This document shows positions 8,377 to 17,122 of a DNA stretch of 64,000 nucleotides, in pieces. How positions within the stretch are numbered: position 1 is the first letter of the stretch; every line of letters starts with the position of its first letter. The stretch covers positions 1-64,000 of the forward strand of contig CAKSQF010000005.1 of assembly GCA_934486825.1 (NCBI GenBank), written 5' to 3'. The stretch is from an uncultured Eubacteriales bacterium (GTDB taxonomy: Bacteria > Bacillota > Clostridia > Oscillospirales > CAG-272). Position numbers and translations under genes: made by a program. A model generated the notes under the pieces. It did no database searches, had not been told where the DNA came from, and saw only the letters and a program-made list of their open reading frames with translations.

Positions 8377-8405
8377 CGGTTTTTGTTATGGATATCGGCG
8401 GCAAT

Positions 8406-8420
8406 ATAAGTAAAACTTAT
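8406..8420 (+). promoter_or_regulatory. LysR-type box upstream of the purA promoter
   Basis: ATAAG, five bases, CTTAT: a dyad with the T-N11-A layout of LysR-family boxes. Its centre is about 65 bases before the expected purA start site, the classic activator position. A half site ATAAG follows at 8428-8432. The same box occurs in the lysR promoter at 9839. Confidence 0.6.
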
Positions 8421-8442
8421 ATCAACAATAAGAACGGGATAT

Positions 8443-8471
8443 TTGAAAAAACAGCCGATCGGTGGTATACT
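8443..8471 (+). promoter_or_regulatory. Promoter of purA
   Basis: TTGAAA (8443-8448), 17-base spacer, TATACT (8466-8471). Confidence 0.75.
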
Positions 8472-8528
8472 TGATCTGCAAGTGAGATTGCATCAAAATC
8501 GTTAAAACGGAAGGAACGGTATTCGGAT

Positions 8529-9818
8529 ATGATTACAGCGATCACGGGCGGAAGCTTCGGAGATGAAGGAAAGGGCAAGATAACAGACCTTCTCGCCGAA
8601 AAAGCGGATATTGTCGTAAGATTTCAGGGAGGAGCAAACGCGGGTCATACGATTATAAACGACCTCGGCAAGTTTGTGCTCCATCTTCTCCCCTCGGGAG
8701 TATTTCACAAGGACGTTGTCAATGTTATAGCAAGCGGTGTTGCATTCAATGCGGACGTCTTCTTTTCGGAGCTTGAAGCGCTTGAAAAGGGCGGAGTGCC
8801 GACCCCTCAGATAAAGATATCGACAAGGACGCAGATACTTCTGCCGATCCACAAGCTTCAGGATCAGCTTGAGGAAAAGCGGCTCGGCAAGCACAGCTTC
8901 GGCTCCACCCAGTCGGGAATCGCGCCCTTCTATTCGGACAAATACGCAAAGAAGAACATCCAGATCTGCGAGCTTTACTCGGACGCGCTTGAGGACAAGG
9001 TGAGCCGTCTTGTCGCAGACAAGAACGCGCTCTTTGAGGCGTTCTACGGAGTGAAGAACGCGGTTGACAAGGATGAGCTTATGGCATATCTCAAGGACCT
9101 CGGCGTCCGCCTGAAGCCCTATCTCTGCGATCTGCCCTATTACATGAACGATGCCGTAAAGGCAGGGAAGAACATTCTTTTCGAGGGACAGCTCGGCTCG
9201 CTCCGCGATGTCGATAACGGTATCTACCCGTTTGTCACCTCCTCCTCTCCGCTTGCGGGATTCGCAAGCGTATCGGCAGGCATACCTCCGTATGCGATAA
9301 AGAAGATCGTTTCGGTTGTCAAGTCATATTCGACCTGCGTCGGCGCGGGACCCTTCGTGGGCGAGCTTTTCGGCGAGCAGGCAGAGGAACTGCGCAACCG
9401 CGGCGGCGACAAGGGCGAGTACGGTGCGACCACCGGCAGACCCCGCAGAATGGCATGGTTTGACTGTGTTGCGGCACGCTATGGCTGTATGGTGCAGGGA
9501 ACCACCGATGTTGCTCTTACCATGCTTGATGTTTACAGCTACCTTGACCGCATCCCGGTGATTGTCGGCTACGACATCGACGGAAAGCTCACCGACCGCT
9601 TCCCCGAAACATATCTGCTTGACCGTGCAAAGCCGGTCTACGAATATCTGGACGGCTGGAAGACCGATATCTCGGATGTCAAGGAGTACGACGATCTGCC
9701 CGACGCGGCAAAGGCATATGTGGAGTTCATCGAAAAGCAGCTCGGCGTTCCGGTAACCCTTGTTTCGAACGGACCGAAGCGCAGTCACATCATTTACAGA
9801 GGCTTCAGCGCAGACTGA
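8529..9818 (+). CDS. purA: Adenylosuccinate synthase
   Basis: The 429-residue enzyme joins IMP and aspartate with GTP to give adenylosuccinate, the first committed step to AMP. The phosphate-binding loop GDEGKGKITD lies near the N-terminus, followed by FQGGANAGHTI with the catalytic His; FEGQLGSLRDVDNGIYPFVTSSSP and TGRPRRMAWFDCV are family signatures. The first loop reads GGSFGDEGKGK rather than the common AQWGDEGKGK, a tolerated variation. GGAAGGAACGG precedes the ATG. No other purine genes adjoin it. A LysR-type regulator follows, and a matching box lies upstream, so regulation by that protein is likely. Confidence 0.95.
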   Translation: MITAITGGSFGDEGKGKITDLLAEKADIVVRFQGGANAGHTIINDLGKFVLHLLPSGVFHKDVVNVIASGVAFNADVFFSELEALEKGGVPTPQIKISTRTQILLPIHKLQDQLEEKRLGKHSFGSTQSGIAPFYSDKYAKKNIQICELYSDALEDKVSRLVADKNALFEAFYGVKNAVDKDELMAYLKDLGVRLKPYLCDLPYYMNDAVKAGKNILFEGQLGSLRDVDNGIYPFVTSSSPLAGFASVSAGIPPYAIKKIVSVVKSYSTCVGAGPFVGELFGEQAEELRNRGGDKGEYGATTGRPRRMAWFDCVAARYGCMVQGTTDVALTMLDVYSYLDRIPVIVGYDIDGKLTDRFPETYLLDRAKPVYEYLDGWKTDISDVKEYDDLPDAAKAYVEFIEKQLGVPVTLVSNGPKRSHIIYRGFSAD

Positions 9819-9832
9819 TCTGCCGTCCTCTA

Positions 9833-9861
9833 TTGACAATAAGAAAAACTTATGCTATACT
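9833..9861 (+). promoter_or_regulatory. lysR promoter with LysR-type box inside its spacer
   Basis: TTGACA (9833-9838), 17-base spacer, TATACT (9856-9861). ATAAG-N5-CTTAT occupies 9839-9853, inside the spacer, so bound regulator should block the polymerase (autorepression). Confidence 0.7.
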
Positions 9862-9896
9862 GGCTTCGATATAAGTAATTATTAAGGAGCCTGCAA

Positions 9897-10766
9897 ATGA
9901 ACATAAGCTACGATTGGTACAGACTTTTTTGTGCGGTTGCCGAATGTAAAAGCATAACGCTTGCCTCCGAAAAGCTGTACATTTCGCAGCCCGCGGTAAG
10001 TCAGGGCATCCGACAGCTTGAAGAGGCAATCGGATGCCCGCTCTTTCTGCGTACCCCAAAGGGTGTGCGGCTGACCGCCGAGGGACAGCTTCTCTACGGC
10101 TATGCGACAGCGGGACTGCACAGCATCGACGAGGGCGAGCGGAGACTGCGGGAGATGATGAGACTTGAGTCGGGCGAGATAAAGATCGGCGCCAGCGATA
10201 TGACGCTTGAATTCTGCCTGCTCTGCTATCTTGAAAAATTCCACGCGCGTCACCCGGGCGTGAAGATTGCGATAACAAACAATCCGACGCCGCAGACGAT
10301 TGAGCTTTTGAGACAGGGAAGGATAGATTTTGCGGCAGTGAGCGAGCCGGTCTCCTGCGACGGATTTGAAAAGATTCCGGTGCGGGAGATACGGGACATA
10401 TTCATATGCGGACGCGATTTTGTCATCCCGGACGGAGTGCGGATATCCGACCTTGCCGACAAGCTTATCCTGCTTGAAGGGAACACGAGCACGCGATCCT
10501 ATCTTGATGCCGAATTCAGAAAGAGGGGTTTTGTTGCATCTCCGAAATTTGAGCTTGCAACAAGCCCGCAGATCGTGAGCTTTGCCTCGCGCAACATGGG
10601 CATCGGCTGTGTCGTCGCCGATTTTGCCGAACGCGCCATAGCCGACGGCGCTGTGCGTCCGGTTGCGGTAAGCGATCCGCTCCCGCCGCGGTCAATATGC
10701 ATAGTCAGAGGCGAAAAGGAGCACTCGCGTGCCGCCGATGAGCTTCTGCGGATGATCGTCGGATGA
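9897..10766 (+). CDS. LysR family transcriptional regulator
   Basis: This 289-residue regulator has an N-terminal winged helix-turn-helix (about 3-62; SITLASEKLYISQPAVSQGIRQLE split around the recognition helix, then FLRTPKGVRLTAEG) and a periplasmic-binding-like effector domain from about 90 to 289 (GEIKIGASDMT onward). LysR proteins act as tetramers on T-N11-A dyads. Such a dyad lies in its own promoter spacer and upstream of purA, which suggests purA as target and autorepression. AAGGAG precedes the ATG. The effector is not evident from sequence; a purine-pathway intermediate is a guess. Confidence 0.9.
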   Translation: MNISYDWYRLFCAVAECKSITLASEKLYISQPAVSQGIRQLEEAIGCPLFLRTPKGVRLTAEGQLLYGYATAGLHSIDEGERRLREMMRLESGEIKIGASDMTLEFCLLCYLEKFHARHPGVKIAITNNPTPQTIELLRQGRIDFAAVSEPVSCDGFEKIPVREIRDIFICGRDFVIPDGVRISDLADKLILLEGNTSTRSYLDAEFRKRGFVASPKFELATSPQIVSFASRNMGIGCVVADFAERAIADGAVRPVAVSDPLPPRSICIVRGEKEHSRAADELLRMIVG

Positions 10767-10782
10767 AAATGAAAAAAAGCGG

Positions 10783-10811
10783 TTGATTTTTTTCCGACTG
10801 TATGATATAAT
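10783..10811 (+). promoter_or_regulatory. Promoter of the HU gene
   Basis: TTGATT (10783-10788), 17-base spacer, TATAAT (10806-10811). Confidence 0.8.
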
Positions 10812-10869
10812 CAGAAAAACGGCTCATAATTATAAAAAAGCCGATCAGCAATTCAAAGGAGATATCAAT

Positions 10870-11148
10870 ATGACAAAGACAGAACTTGCAAGAATAGTTG
10901 CCGCAAAGACAGACCTTACCGTAAAGGATTCGGAAAAGGCAGTAGCGGCTGTTTTCGAGGCGATCACCGAGACTCTGAAGATCGGAGAAAAGGTATCGGT
11001 TATCGGATTCGGTACTTTTGAAGTACGCGAGCGCGGTGAAAGAAGCGGAATAAATCCCGCAACAGGAGAGAAGATCACCATCGCGGCAGGCAAGGCTCCC
11101 GCGTTCAAGGCAGGCAAGGCGCTTAAGGACGCCGTTTCGGCGGACTGA
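10870..11148 (+). CDS. hup: HU family DNA-binding protein
   Basis: This 92-residue nucleoid protein matches HU/IHF along its length: the start MTKTELARIVAAKTDLT, the dimer core VSVIGFGTFEVRERGER and the DNA-binding arm with NPATGEKI. HU bends and compacts DNA as a dimer. AAAGGAG precedes the ATG at 10870, so the longer frame from 10783 is not used. It has its own promoter and terminator. The NPATGEKI arm keeps the proline that intercalates in DNA. Confidence 0.95.
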   Translation: MTKTELARIVAAKTDLTVKDSEKAVAAVFEAITETLKIGEKVSVIGFGTFEVRERGERSGINPATGEKITIAAGKAPAFKAGKALKDAVSAD

Positions 11149-11161
11149 TCCGCAAAGCCGC

Positions 11162-11204
11162 AGGGTCTGAAGGGCGAAAAGCTCTCCGGACCCGCTTTTT
11201 GTCG
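11162..11204 (+). terminator. Terminator of the HU gene
   Basis: GGGTCTGAAGGGC and AGCTCTCCGGACCC pair imperfectly around GAAA and are followed by GCTTTTTG. Confidence 0.7.
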
Positions 11205-11211
11205 GAAAAAC

Positions 11212-11241
11212 ATGAAAGAAAACACCGAAAACGGGTATAAT
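11212..11241 (+). promoter_or_regulatory. Possible promoter of the D-LDH gene
   Basis: TATAAT at 11236-11241 is good; the -35 candidate ATGAAA (11212-11217, 18-base spacer) is weak. Confidence 0.45.
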
Positions 11242-11278
11242 AAGTGATAAACAAATAAAATCCGAAAGGAAAATGATT

Positions 11279-12310
11279 ATGATAAAAGCCGCAATGTTTG
11301 ATACAAAGCCGTATGACCGCGAATCGTTTGAAAAGGCGGACGCGGGCGACATTGACATAACCTATTTTGACACCCGCCTGACCGAGGACACGGTCGGACT
11401 TGCCCGCGGATTCGATGTTGTAATTATATTTGTCAACGATTCGGTCACCGCCCGGGTAATCGACAGGCTCTGCGAATACGGAGTAAAGCTGATCGCCCTG
11501 CGCTGTGCGGGCTTCAACAATGTGGATGTTGCCGCGGCGTTCGGCAGGATCCACATAGTGCGCGTTCCGTCATATTCGCCCGAGGCGATCGCCGAGCACA
11601 CGATGGCGCTCCTGCTCACCTCGGTAAGGCGCATACACAAGGCGTACAACCGTACAAGAGAGTACAATTTCAGCATAAACGGTCTGACAGGCTTCAATCT
11701 CTGCGGGAAGACGGTCGGCGTGATCGGCGCGGGCAAGATCGGCAAGGCGTTTATAAAAATCTGCAACGGTTTTTCGATGCGGGTTCTCGCCTACGACAAG
11801 TATCCGGACAGAACGCTCCCCTGCGAGTTTGTCGAGCTTGACAGGCTCTACCGCGAGAGCGATATCATTTCTCTGCACTGTCCGCTGACAGAGGAAAATT
11901 ACCGCATGATAAACGAGGCGACCTTTTCAACGATGAAAAAAGGAGTGGTCATACTTAACACCTCACGCGGCGGGCTTATAAACGCCGAGGATCTCGTCGA
12001 GGCGATAAAGAGCAAGCAGGTCGGCGCCGCCTGCCTTGACGTTTACGAGGAGGAATCCGATCTCTTTTTCTCGGACAAATCGGGGCATATCCTGCGCGAC
12101 GACATACTTGCGAGACTGCTTTCGATGCCGAACGTGATAGTGACCTCGCATCAGGCGTTTCTGACCGAGGAGGCACTTGAAGCGATCGCAAAGACCACCC
12201 TGTCGAACATCAGATCGGCAATCGACGGCGACGAACCCGATAACGAGGTCTGCTACCGGTGCGCAAATATCGGGCAGTGCCGCAAGGAAAGGCGCGGAAA
12301 GTGCTTCTGA
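11279..12310 (+). CDS. ldhA: D-lactate dehydrogenase-type 2-hydroxyacid dehydrogenase
   Basis: The 343-residue protein belongs to the D-isomer-specific 2-hydroxyacid dehydrogenases and most resembles LdhA, which reduces pyruvate to D-lactate with NADH. The catalytic Arg lies in LRCAGFNNVD, the NAD loop in VIGAGKIG, the Glu in the VYEEESDLFF region and the His in TSHQAFLTEEA. Two ATGs lie six bases apart; the second (11279) has better spacing from GAAAGG. The C-terminus carries CYRCANIGQCRKERRGKCF, four cysteines beyond the usual NEV end, perhaps a metal or redox site. Substrate choice between pyruvate and other 2-oxoacids is inferred from overall resemblance. Confidence 0.85.
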   Translation: MIKAAMFDTKPYDRESFEKADAGDIDITYFDTRLTEDTVGLARGFDVVIIFVNDSVTARVIDRLCEYGVKLIALRCAGFNNVDVAAAFGRIHIVRVPSYSPEAIAEHTMALLLTSVRRIHKAYNRTREYNFSINGLTGFNLCGKTVGVIGAGKIGKAFIKICNGFSMRVLAYDKYPDRTLPCEFVELDRLYRESDIISLHCPLTEENYRMINEATFSTMKKGVVILNTSRGGLINAEDLVEAIKSKQVGAACLDVYEEESDLFFSDKSGHILRDDILARLLSMPNVIVTSHQAFLTEEALEAIAKTTLSNIRSAIDGDEPDNEVCYRCANIGQCRKERRGKCF

Positions 12311-12418
12311 TCGGACAGATTATGTCCTTTTTATGCAAACAATAATCTCCGGTTTGTTGCTCCGGTGACACATATCCCGGCATGTTTGCACCCCAAATGT
12401 CAAATAAACAACTTTTTG

Positions 12419-12466
12419 CAAGCCGCAACAGGGCGCTCTTTCCTGTTGCGGCTTGGTTTTTTCGGG
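12419..12466 (+). terminator. Terminator after D-LDH
   Basis: AAGCCGCAACAGG and CCTGTTGCGGCTT form a 13-base-pair stem followed by GGTTTTTTC. The stretch 12311-12418 before it shows nothing recognisable. Confidence 0.85.
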
Positions 12467-12490
12467 ACAAAAAAAATCCCCCTCCTCTTA

Positions 12491-12519
12491 TTGACTTTTG
12501 TGCAATAGTAATGTATAAT
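12491..12519 (+). promoter_or_regulatory. Promoter of the beta-propeller array
   Basis: TTGACT (12491-12496), a 17-base spacer and TATAAT (12514-12519). It is the only clear promoter before 27.2 kb, so it probably drives all nine genes. Confidence 0.8.
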
Positions 12520-12592
12520 ACACAATCGGAGGGTTGTACCATAAATGTATTTTAACGATTTTGCCGAAACCGACAAGCAAGGAGAATTTATT

Positions 12593-13729
12593 ATGAAAAA
12601 CAATTACAGATCAAAAAGTTCGGACAATACAATCTTTACCGCAGAGGTCATTTCGAATGTTTATACTCCCGACAGTAAGACTGCCGGTTACAAAGGTTCG
12701 CAGTACCCAACTCTTGTCGAGCTTGAACATAACGGCGAAAAAAACGGAACGCTTCTTGCGAGCTTTGAGGTATTCGCAAGCGATTTTTCGGGATTTCCGG
12801 TGTATCGGTCAACCGACGGCGGCGAGAGCTTTTCGCCGCTTACCGTGGCAAGAGAGACTATCGATAAAAGTCTTGTGAACCACTGGGAGCCGCATCTTTA
12901 CGAGCTTCCCGAAAGGGTGGGCGACATGCCCGAGGGTACGGTTCTGTTGTCCGGCACGACGATCAACGGCACCAACGACCGCAAATCGCAGATTGCTGTC
13001 TGGCGCAGTTTCGACGCGGGGGAAAGCTTTGAGGAATATACCGTTGTCGATATTGCGGGCGGATTGTCGAGGGGACTGTGGGAGCCGTTCATAATCTATG
13101 AGGACGGCTGGCTCTACTGCTTCTATTCGTCCGAGGCTTATTACGAAAAGCACAGTCAGGTGCTGATATACAAGCGCTCGCGGGACGGGGTAAACTGGAG
13201 CGACCCGGTCGATGTCTGCGCCTGCGACGACCCGACGCTTCGTCCCGGGATGATATCGGTTGCCAAAATGGGCAACGGCAGGTTTTTTGCGGCATATGAG
13301 CTTGTGTCCGAGCACGGCGGTCACAGCGACCGCGTATATTACAAGATCGCCGACAGGCTTGACGGCGACTGGGATCCGCGCATTCCCGGCAGACTGCTTG
13401 TCCCGAAAAACGGTTCCGATTACATCGGTTCCGCGCCTTTCTGCGGCTGGACTCCCGCAGGCGGAAGTTGTGGCACACTGTTTGTGACCGCCAATTTCGG
13501 CGGCGGACAGTACATATATGTCAGCTTTGACTGCGGCGAGAGCTTTGAAGCGATTGACAATCCGCTTCCGTACACACGTCCGACCGGCTATTCGCCCTGC
13601 TTTATTTCCGCTTCCGACAAGAAGCATGTTTATTACCTGAACACGCAGGAATGTGACGACCGCTTCGGCAAGGTTATGTTTGCAAAGCTGAAGGTCACGG
13701 GCGGGGACGAAATACAAAAAGAGCGATAA
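12593..13729 (+). CDS. Cytoplasmic sialidase/GH93-like Asp-box beta-propeller protein (array member 1)
   Basis: The 378-residue protein has no signal peptide and starts almost directly with the propeller. Asp-boxes read STDGGESF, SFDAGESF, SRDGVNW and SFDCGESF. A conserved block runs GLWEPFIIYE, LYCFYSS, SRDGVNW, LRPGMISVAKMGNGRF, AAYE, which resembles fungal GH93 exo-arabinanases within the sialidase-like clan. The Glu in WEP and the Glu in AYE lie about 71 residues apart; from memory the catalytic pair of Fusarium Arb93A (Glu170/Glu242) has about the same spacing. AAGGAG precedes this ATG. First in the array, it would act on imported products if it is an enzyme. The glycan substrate is not determined. 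Confidence 0.7.
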   Translation: MKNNYRSKSSDNTIFTAEVISNVYTPDSKTAGYKGSQYPTLVELEHNGEKNGTLLASFEVFASDFSGFPVYRSTDGGESFSPLTVARETIDKSLVNHWEPHLYELPERVGDMPEGTVLLSGTTINGTNDRKSQIAVWRSFDAGESFEEYTVVDIAGGLSRGLWEPFIIYEDGWLYCFYSSEAYYEKHSQVLIYKRSRDGVNWSDPVDVCACDDPTLRPGMISVAKMGNGRFFAAYELVSEHGGHSDRVYYKIADRLDGDWDPRIPGRLLVPKNGSDYIGSAPFCGWTPAGGSCGTLFVTANFGGGQYIYVSFDCGESFEAIDNPLPYTRPTGYSPCFISASDKKHVYYLNTQECDDRFGKVMFAKLKVTGGDEIQKER

Positions 13730-13764
13730 CAAAAATTGATAAATATAAAAAGGTGTCTGATCTT

Positions 13765-15405
13765 ATGAAAAAACTAACGAAATTAACAGCATTGGTTCTT
13801 GCGGCGGCATGCCTTGCCGCATCGGTCGGATGTGCAAGGGGTAACGACACAACAACAACGGCGGAGACGACGGCGGCGACCACGACGGCGCCGACCCCCG
13901 ATTTTGACGGCAGTCTTGACGGTTACACCGTCGTGTATTCCGCCTCATCCTCCGCACGGGTGAAGAAGAGCGCAAGGGAACTTGCCAACGCCATCGGCTG
14001 CAGTGTTGCAACGACAGCCGAAGCGGGCACCGAAAAGGTAATTCTGGTCGGCGATACCGACAGGTCCGAATCAACCGATGCCGCAAAGGCGTTGAGCGCG
14101 TCCGGATCAAAGAGGGCGTATAATTACAGCCTGTCGGTGAGTGAAAACAACAACATCGTGATAATCGGCGATAAACCCGATTCGATCGCTCAGGCGATCT
14201 CCGATGTTATTGAATCCTACATAGAGAAGGACGGGAAAAACGTCCGCATAAAGCTTGTCAAGGACGCGCCCGTGATTTACGGCTACGATTTCCCGATGAT
14301 TACCGCATCGAACGGTATACGCTTCCGCACCGAGGTCATCTCAGAGGTCTATCTTCCGAAATTTGCGACAGGTACAGCCAAGGGAACGCAGTATCCGAAG
14401 GTGATCGAGCTTCAGCACGACGAAAGATACAAGGGCATACTGCTTGCGACCTATCAGGCGGACAACAAGGGCTTCAGGGTGTCGCAGAGTACCGACGGCG
14501 GCGAAAGCTGGCATCCGTATTCGAACGCGGTCCAGCTTCTTGACAAGTCGCTCTCGCTCTACTGGAACGGACATCTTTTTGAGCTTCCCTGTCAGGTGGG
14601 CGACATGCCTGCCGGAACGGTTCTGCTGTCCGGCTGCTGTATCGACAAGGCGCAGGACACAAAAACGCACATTTCGATCTGGAGAAGCTTCAACGGCGGC
14701 AAAAACTGGGAGCAGTACAGCATAGTCGGAGAGGCGGGCGGTCTCGGCGAGGGACTGTGGGAGCCCTGCATAGTCTATGAGAACGGAAGTCTTTACTGCT
14801 TCTATTCGGACGACTCCGATCCCGCGCACGATCAGAAGCTTGTCTACAAGAAATCGACCGACGGAGTGAACTGGGGAGATGCCGTCGAATGTGTCGCACT
14901 TGAGGATCCCACACTGCGTCCGGGCATGATCTCGGTCGTAAAGATGAACAACGGCAAGTATTTTGCTCCGTATGAGCTGGTAAGCGGTCCGATGGCAACC
15001 ACGCATACCGACTACGTCTACTATAAGATTCTTGACAGTCTTGACGGCGACTGGAATCCGACCGATGTCGGCAAACGGCTTACGGCAAAGGGCGGTCCCG
15101 ATTATATAGGCTCTGCGCCGTGGTGCGGATATATACCGGATGTCGGCGAAAACGGAGTGCTGATTCTGTCCTCAAAGAAGGGCGGCGGGCAGTATATGTA
15201 TGTAAGCTTCGACTGCGGCGAGACTTTTGAGGCAATTCCGAATCCCCTCCCGTATGAGGGAACGGTTGCAGGATATTCTCCTTCCTTCTTTGCAACATCC
15301 GACGGCAAGACTCTGCTTTATGCGCAGACGGTTCCGTGGAAGGACGGACACAACAAGATAATGTTTGCGAGAATAAAGCTCCAGGAAGCCTTTGAAATTA
15401 AATAA
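13765..15405 (+). CDS. Lipoprotein with N-terminal alpha/beta domain and sialidase/GH93-like propeller (array member 2)
   Basis: The 546-residue protein starts at 13765 (AGGTG 9 bases upstream). A signal peptide ends in ASVGC, a lipobox-like site with an unusual Ser at -3, so surface anchoring as a lipoprotein is likely. A Thr-rich linker follows, then a domain of about 140 residues (LDGYTVVYS to about residue 175) that resembles the non-catalytic alpha/beta domain found before several glycosidases. The propeller has Asp-boxes STDGGESW, SFNGGKNW, STDGVNW and SFDCGETF and both conserved Glu residues (GLWEP, APYE). Its N-terminal domain is the most diverged among members 2-7. Function as exoglycosidase or glycan binder is inferred. 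Confidence 0.72.
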   Translation: MKKLTKLTALVLAAACLAASVGCARGNDTTTTAETTAATTTAPTPDFDGSLDGYTVVYSASSSARVKKSARELANAIGCSVATTAEAGTEKVILVGDTDRSESTDAAKALSASGSKRAYNYSLSVSENNNIVIIGDKPDSIAQAISDVIESYIEKDGKNVRIKLVKDAPVIYGYDFPMITASNGIRFRTEVISEVYLPKFATGTAKGTQYPKVIELQHDERYKGILLATYQADNKGFRVSQSTDGGESWHPYSNAVQLLDKSLSLYWNGHLFELPCQVGDMPAGTVLLSGCCIDKAQDTKTHISIWRSFNGGKNWEQYSIVGEAGGLGEGLWEPCIVYENGSLYCFYSDDSDPAHDQKLVYKKSTDGVNWGDAVECVALEDPTLRPGMISVVKMNNGKYFAPYELVSGPMATTHTDYVYYKILDSLDGDWNPTDVGKRLTAKGGPDYIGSAPWCGYIPDVGENGVLILSSKKGGGQYMYVSFDCGETFEAIPNPLPYEGTVAGYSPSFFATSDGKTLLYAQTVPWKDGHNKIMFARIKLQEAFEIK

Positions 15406-15434
15406 AACAGAAATAACTAAGGAGATAAGATAAA

Positions 15435-17105
15435 ATGAAAAAAACATTCAGATTTTTGTCACTTGTGCTTGCGGCGGCGTGCAGTCTTGTGATATTTGCC
15501 GGCTGCCCCGCAAAACAGGACCCGACCGCGACCACAACAACCGCTTCGACAGAGGAGACTCCCTCGCCCGATTTTACAGGCAAGCTTGACGGATATACGG
15601 TAGTCTATCCCGGATTCGCGGCGGCAAGCGTAAGGGACAATGCGACAAAGCTCGCGAAGCTTATCGGATGCGAGGCGAAAGCCGACAAGGGAGCCTCCGG
15701 CGATTATGCCGACAACGGCGGACTTGAAATCCTTGTAGGCGACACAAACCGCCCCGAATCGGCGGCGGCAAAGGACGCGCTGACAGCCGCAGGCTCAAAG
15801 AGAGCGTATAATTACAGCGTGACGATCGCCGACAACAACAGAATCGTGATAGTCGGCGACAAGCCGGACGCTGTCGCGCAGGCGGTATCCGATCTTATCG
15901 AAAAACACATCGAAAAGCGTGACGACGGAAGCCATCTGCTTCTTGCCAAGGGAGAGTCGATCAGCGACGGCTATGATTTTCCGCTGATTACTGCGTCAAA
16001 CGGAGTACGCTTCAGATCCGAGATCATTTCGACCGTTTACCAGCCCAATCTTAAGGTTGCTACCTACAAAGGTTCGCAGTACCCGACGATCATAGAGCTT
16101 GAACACAACGGAAGCAAGAACGGGCTCATGCTTGCAAGCTTTGAGGTCTTTGGCGGCGGATCGACCGGATTCAGAGTTTACCGCAGCTCGGACAAGGGCG
16201 CGACATGGAAGCCGCTTTCGACAGCTGTCGAAAAGCTTGACCCCACGCTCACAAGCCATTGGGAGCCGCATCTCTTTGAGCTTCCCTGTCAGGTGGGCGA
16301 CATGCCCGAGGGAACAATCCTGCTGTCGGGTACGACCATCAATGCCGGTAACGACAGAAAATCGCATGTGACTGTCTGGAGAAGCTTCAATCAGGGCAAG
16401 AGTTGGGAGCAGTACAGCATAGTTGCAGAAGCGGGCGGACTCAAGGAGGGTCTTTGGGAACCCTTCATTATGTACGAAAACGGTGCGCTTTATTGCTTCT
16501 ATTCTGACGACTCGGATCCGGCACACGATCAGAAGCTTGTTTACAGAAAATCGACCGACGGTGTAAACTGGGGTGAGCTTGTTGAGATCGTCGCATTCGA
16601 GAACTCTCTGCACCGTCCGGGCATGATATCGATTGCGAAAATGGGCAACGGTAAGTATTTTATGCCCTACGAGGTTGGTCTCGCAGGTGAGGACGGCAAT
16701 CATAATTACAGCATATACTATAAGATTGTAGACGATCTTGACGGCGACTGGCAGAAGGAGGATCCCGGCACCAAGCTGAGATCTGTCACAAGAGGCGGAG
16801 CGGACTATATCGGGTCGGCACCCTTCTGCGCATGGGCGCCCGCAGGCGGCGAATGCGGAACGCTGTTTGTTAACGCAGTCGGCGGCGGCGAGAAGTACAT
16901 GTATGTAAGCTTCGACTACGGAAAAACCTTTGAGGCGGTTCCGAACCCGATCCCGTCCGAGAGATCGACAGGCTATTCGCCCTCCTTCTTCGTGCTTGCC
17001 GACGGCAAGACCGTGCTGTACGGAAACACAACAAACTGGGGCGAGAGCTTCGGTCAGGTCAAGTTTGTAAGACTTGTGATCGAGGACCCGCTTAAAAACA
17101 GCTGA
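15435..17105 (+). CDS. Lipoprotein with sialidase/GH93-like propeller (array member 3)
   Basis: The 556-residue lipoprotein has the signal MKKTFRFLSLVLAAACSLVI ending in FAGC, then a short Thr-rich linker. Residues about 50-190 form the N-terminal domain (LDGYTVVYPGFAAASV, LEILVGDTNRPESAAAK, YNYSVTIADNNRIVIVG). The propeller follows with SSDKGATW, SFNQGKSW, STDGVNW and SFDYGKTF boxes and the GLWEPF and MPYE glutamates. Bases 15716-15883 are identical to 19124-19291 in member 5. The end NTTNWGESFGQVKFVRLVIEDPLKNS groups it with members 6 and 7. AAGGAG lies 10 bases before the ATG. Confidence 0.72.
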   Translation: MKKTFRFLSLVLAAACSLVIFAGCPAKQDPTATTTTASTEETPSPDFTGKLDGYTVVYPGFAAASVRDNATKLAKLIGCEAKADKGASGDYADNGGLEILVGDTNRPESAAAKDALTAAGSKRAYNYSVTIADNNRIVIVGDKPDAVAQAVSDLIEKHIEKRDDGSHLLLAKGESISDGYDFPLITASNGVRFRSEIISTVYQPNLKVATYKGSQYPTIIELEHNGSKNGLMLASFEVFGGGSTGFRVYRSSDKGATWKPLSTAVEKLDPTLTSHWEPHLFELPCQVGDMPEGTILLSGTTINAGNDRKSHVTVWRSFNQGKSWEQYSIVAEAGGLKEGLWEPFIMYENGALYCFYSDDSDPAHDQKLVYRKSTDGVNWGELVEIVAFENSLHRPGMISIAKMGNGKYFMPYEVGLAGEDGNHNYSIYYKIVDDLDGDWQKEDPGTKLRSVTRGGADYIGSAPFCAWAPAGGECGTLFVNAVGGGEKYMYVSFDYGKTFEAVPNPIPSERSTGYSPSFFVLADGKTVLYGNTTNWGESFGQVKFVRLVIEDPLKNS

Positions 17106-17122
17106 ATAAAGATAGTTATTAA

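Noticed and set aside
13753..13764. GTG start for array member 2
   Set aside because: The GTG lies inside the ribosome binding sequence AGGTG; the ATG at 13765 begins a normal signal peptide.
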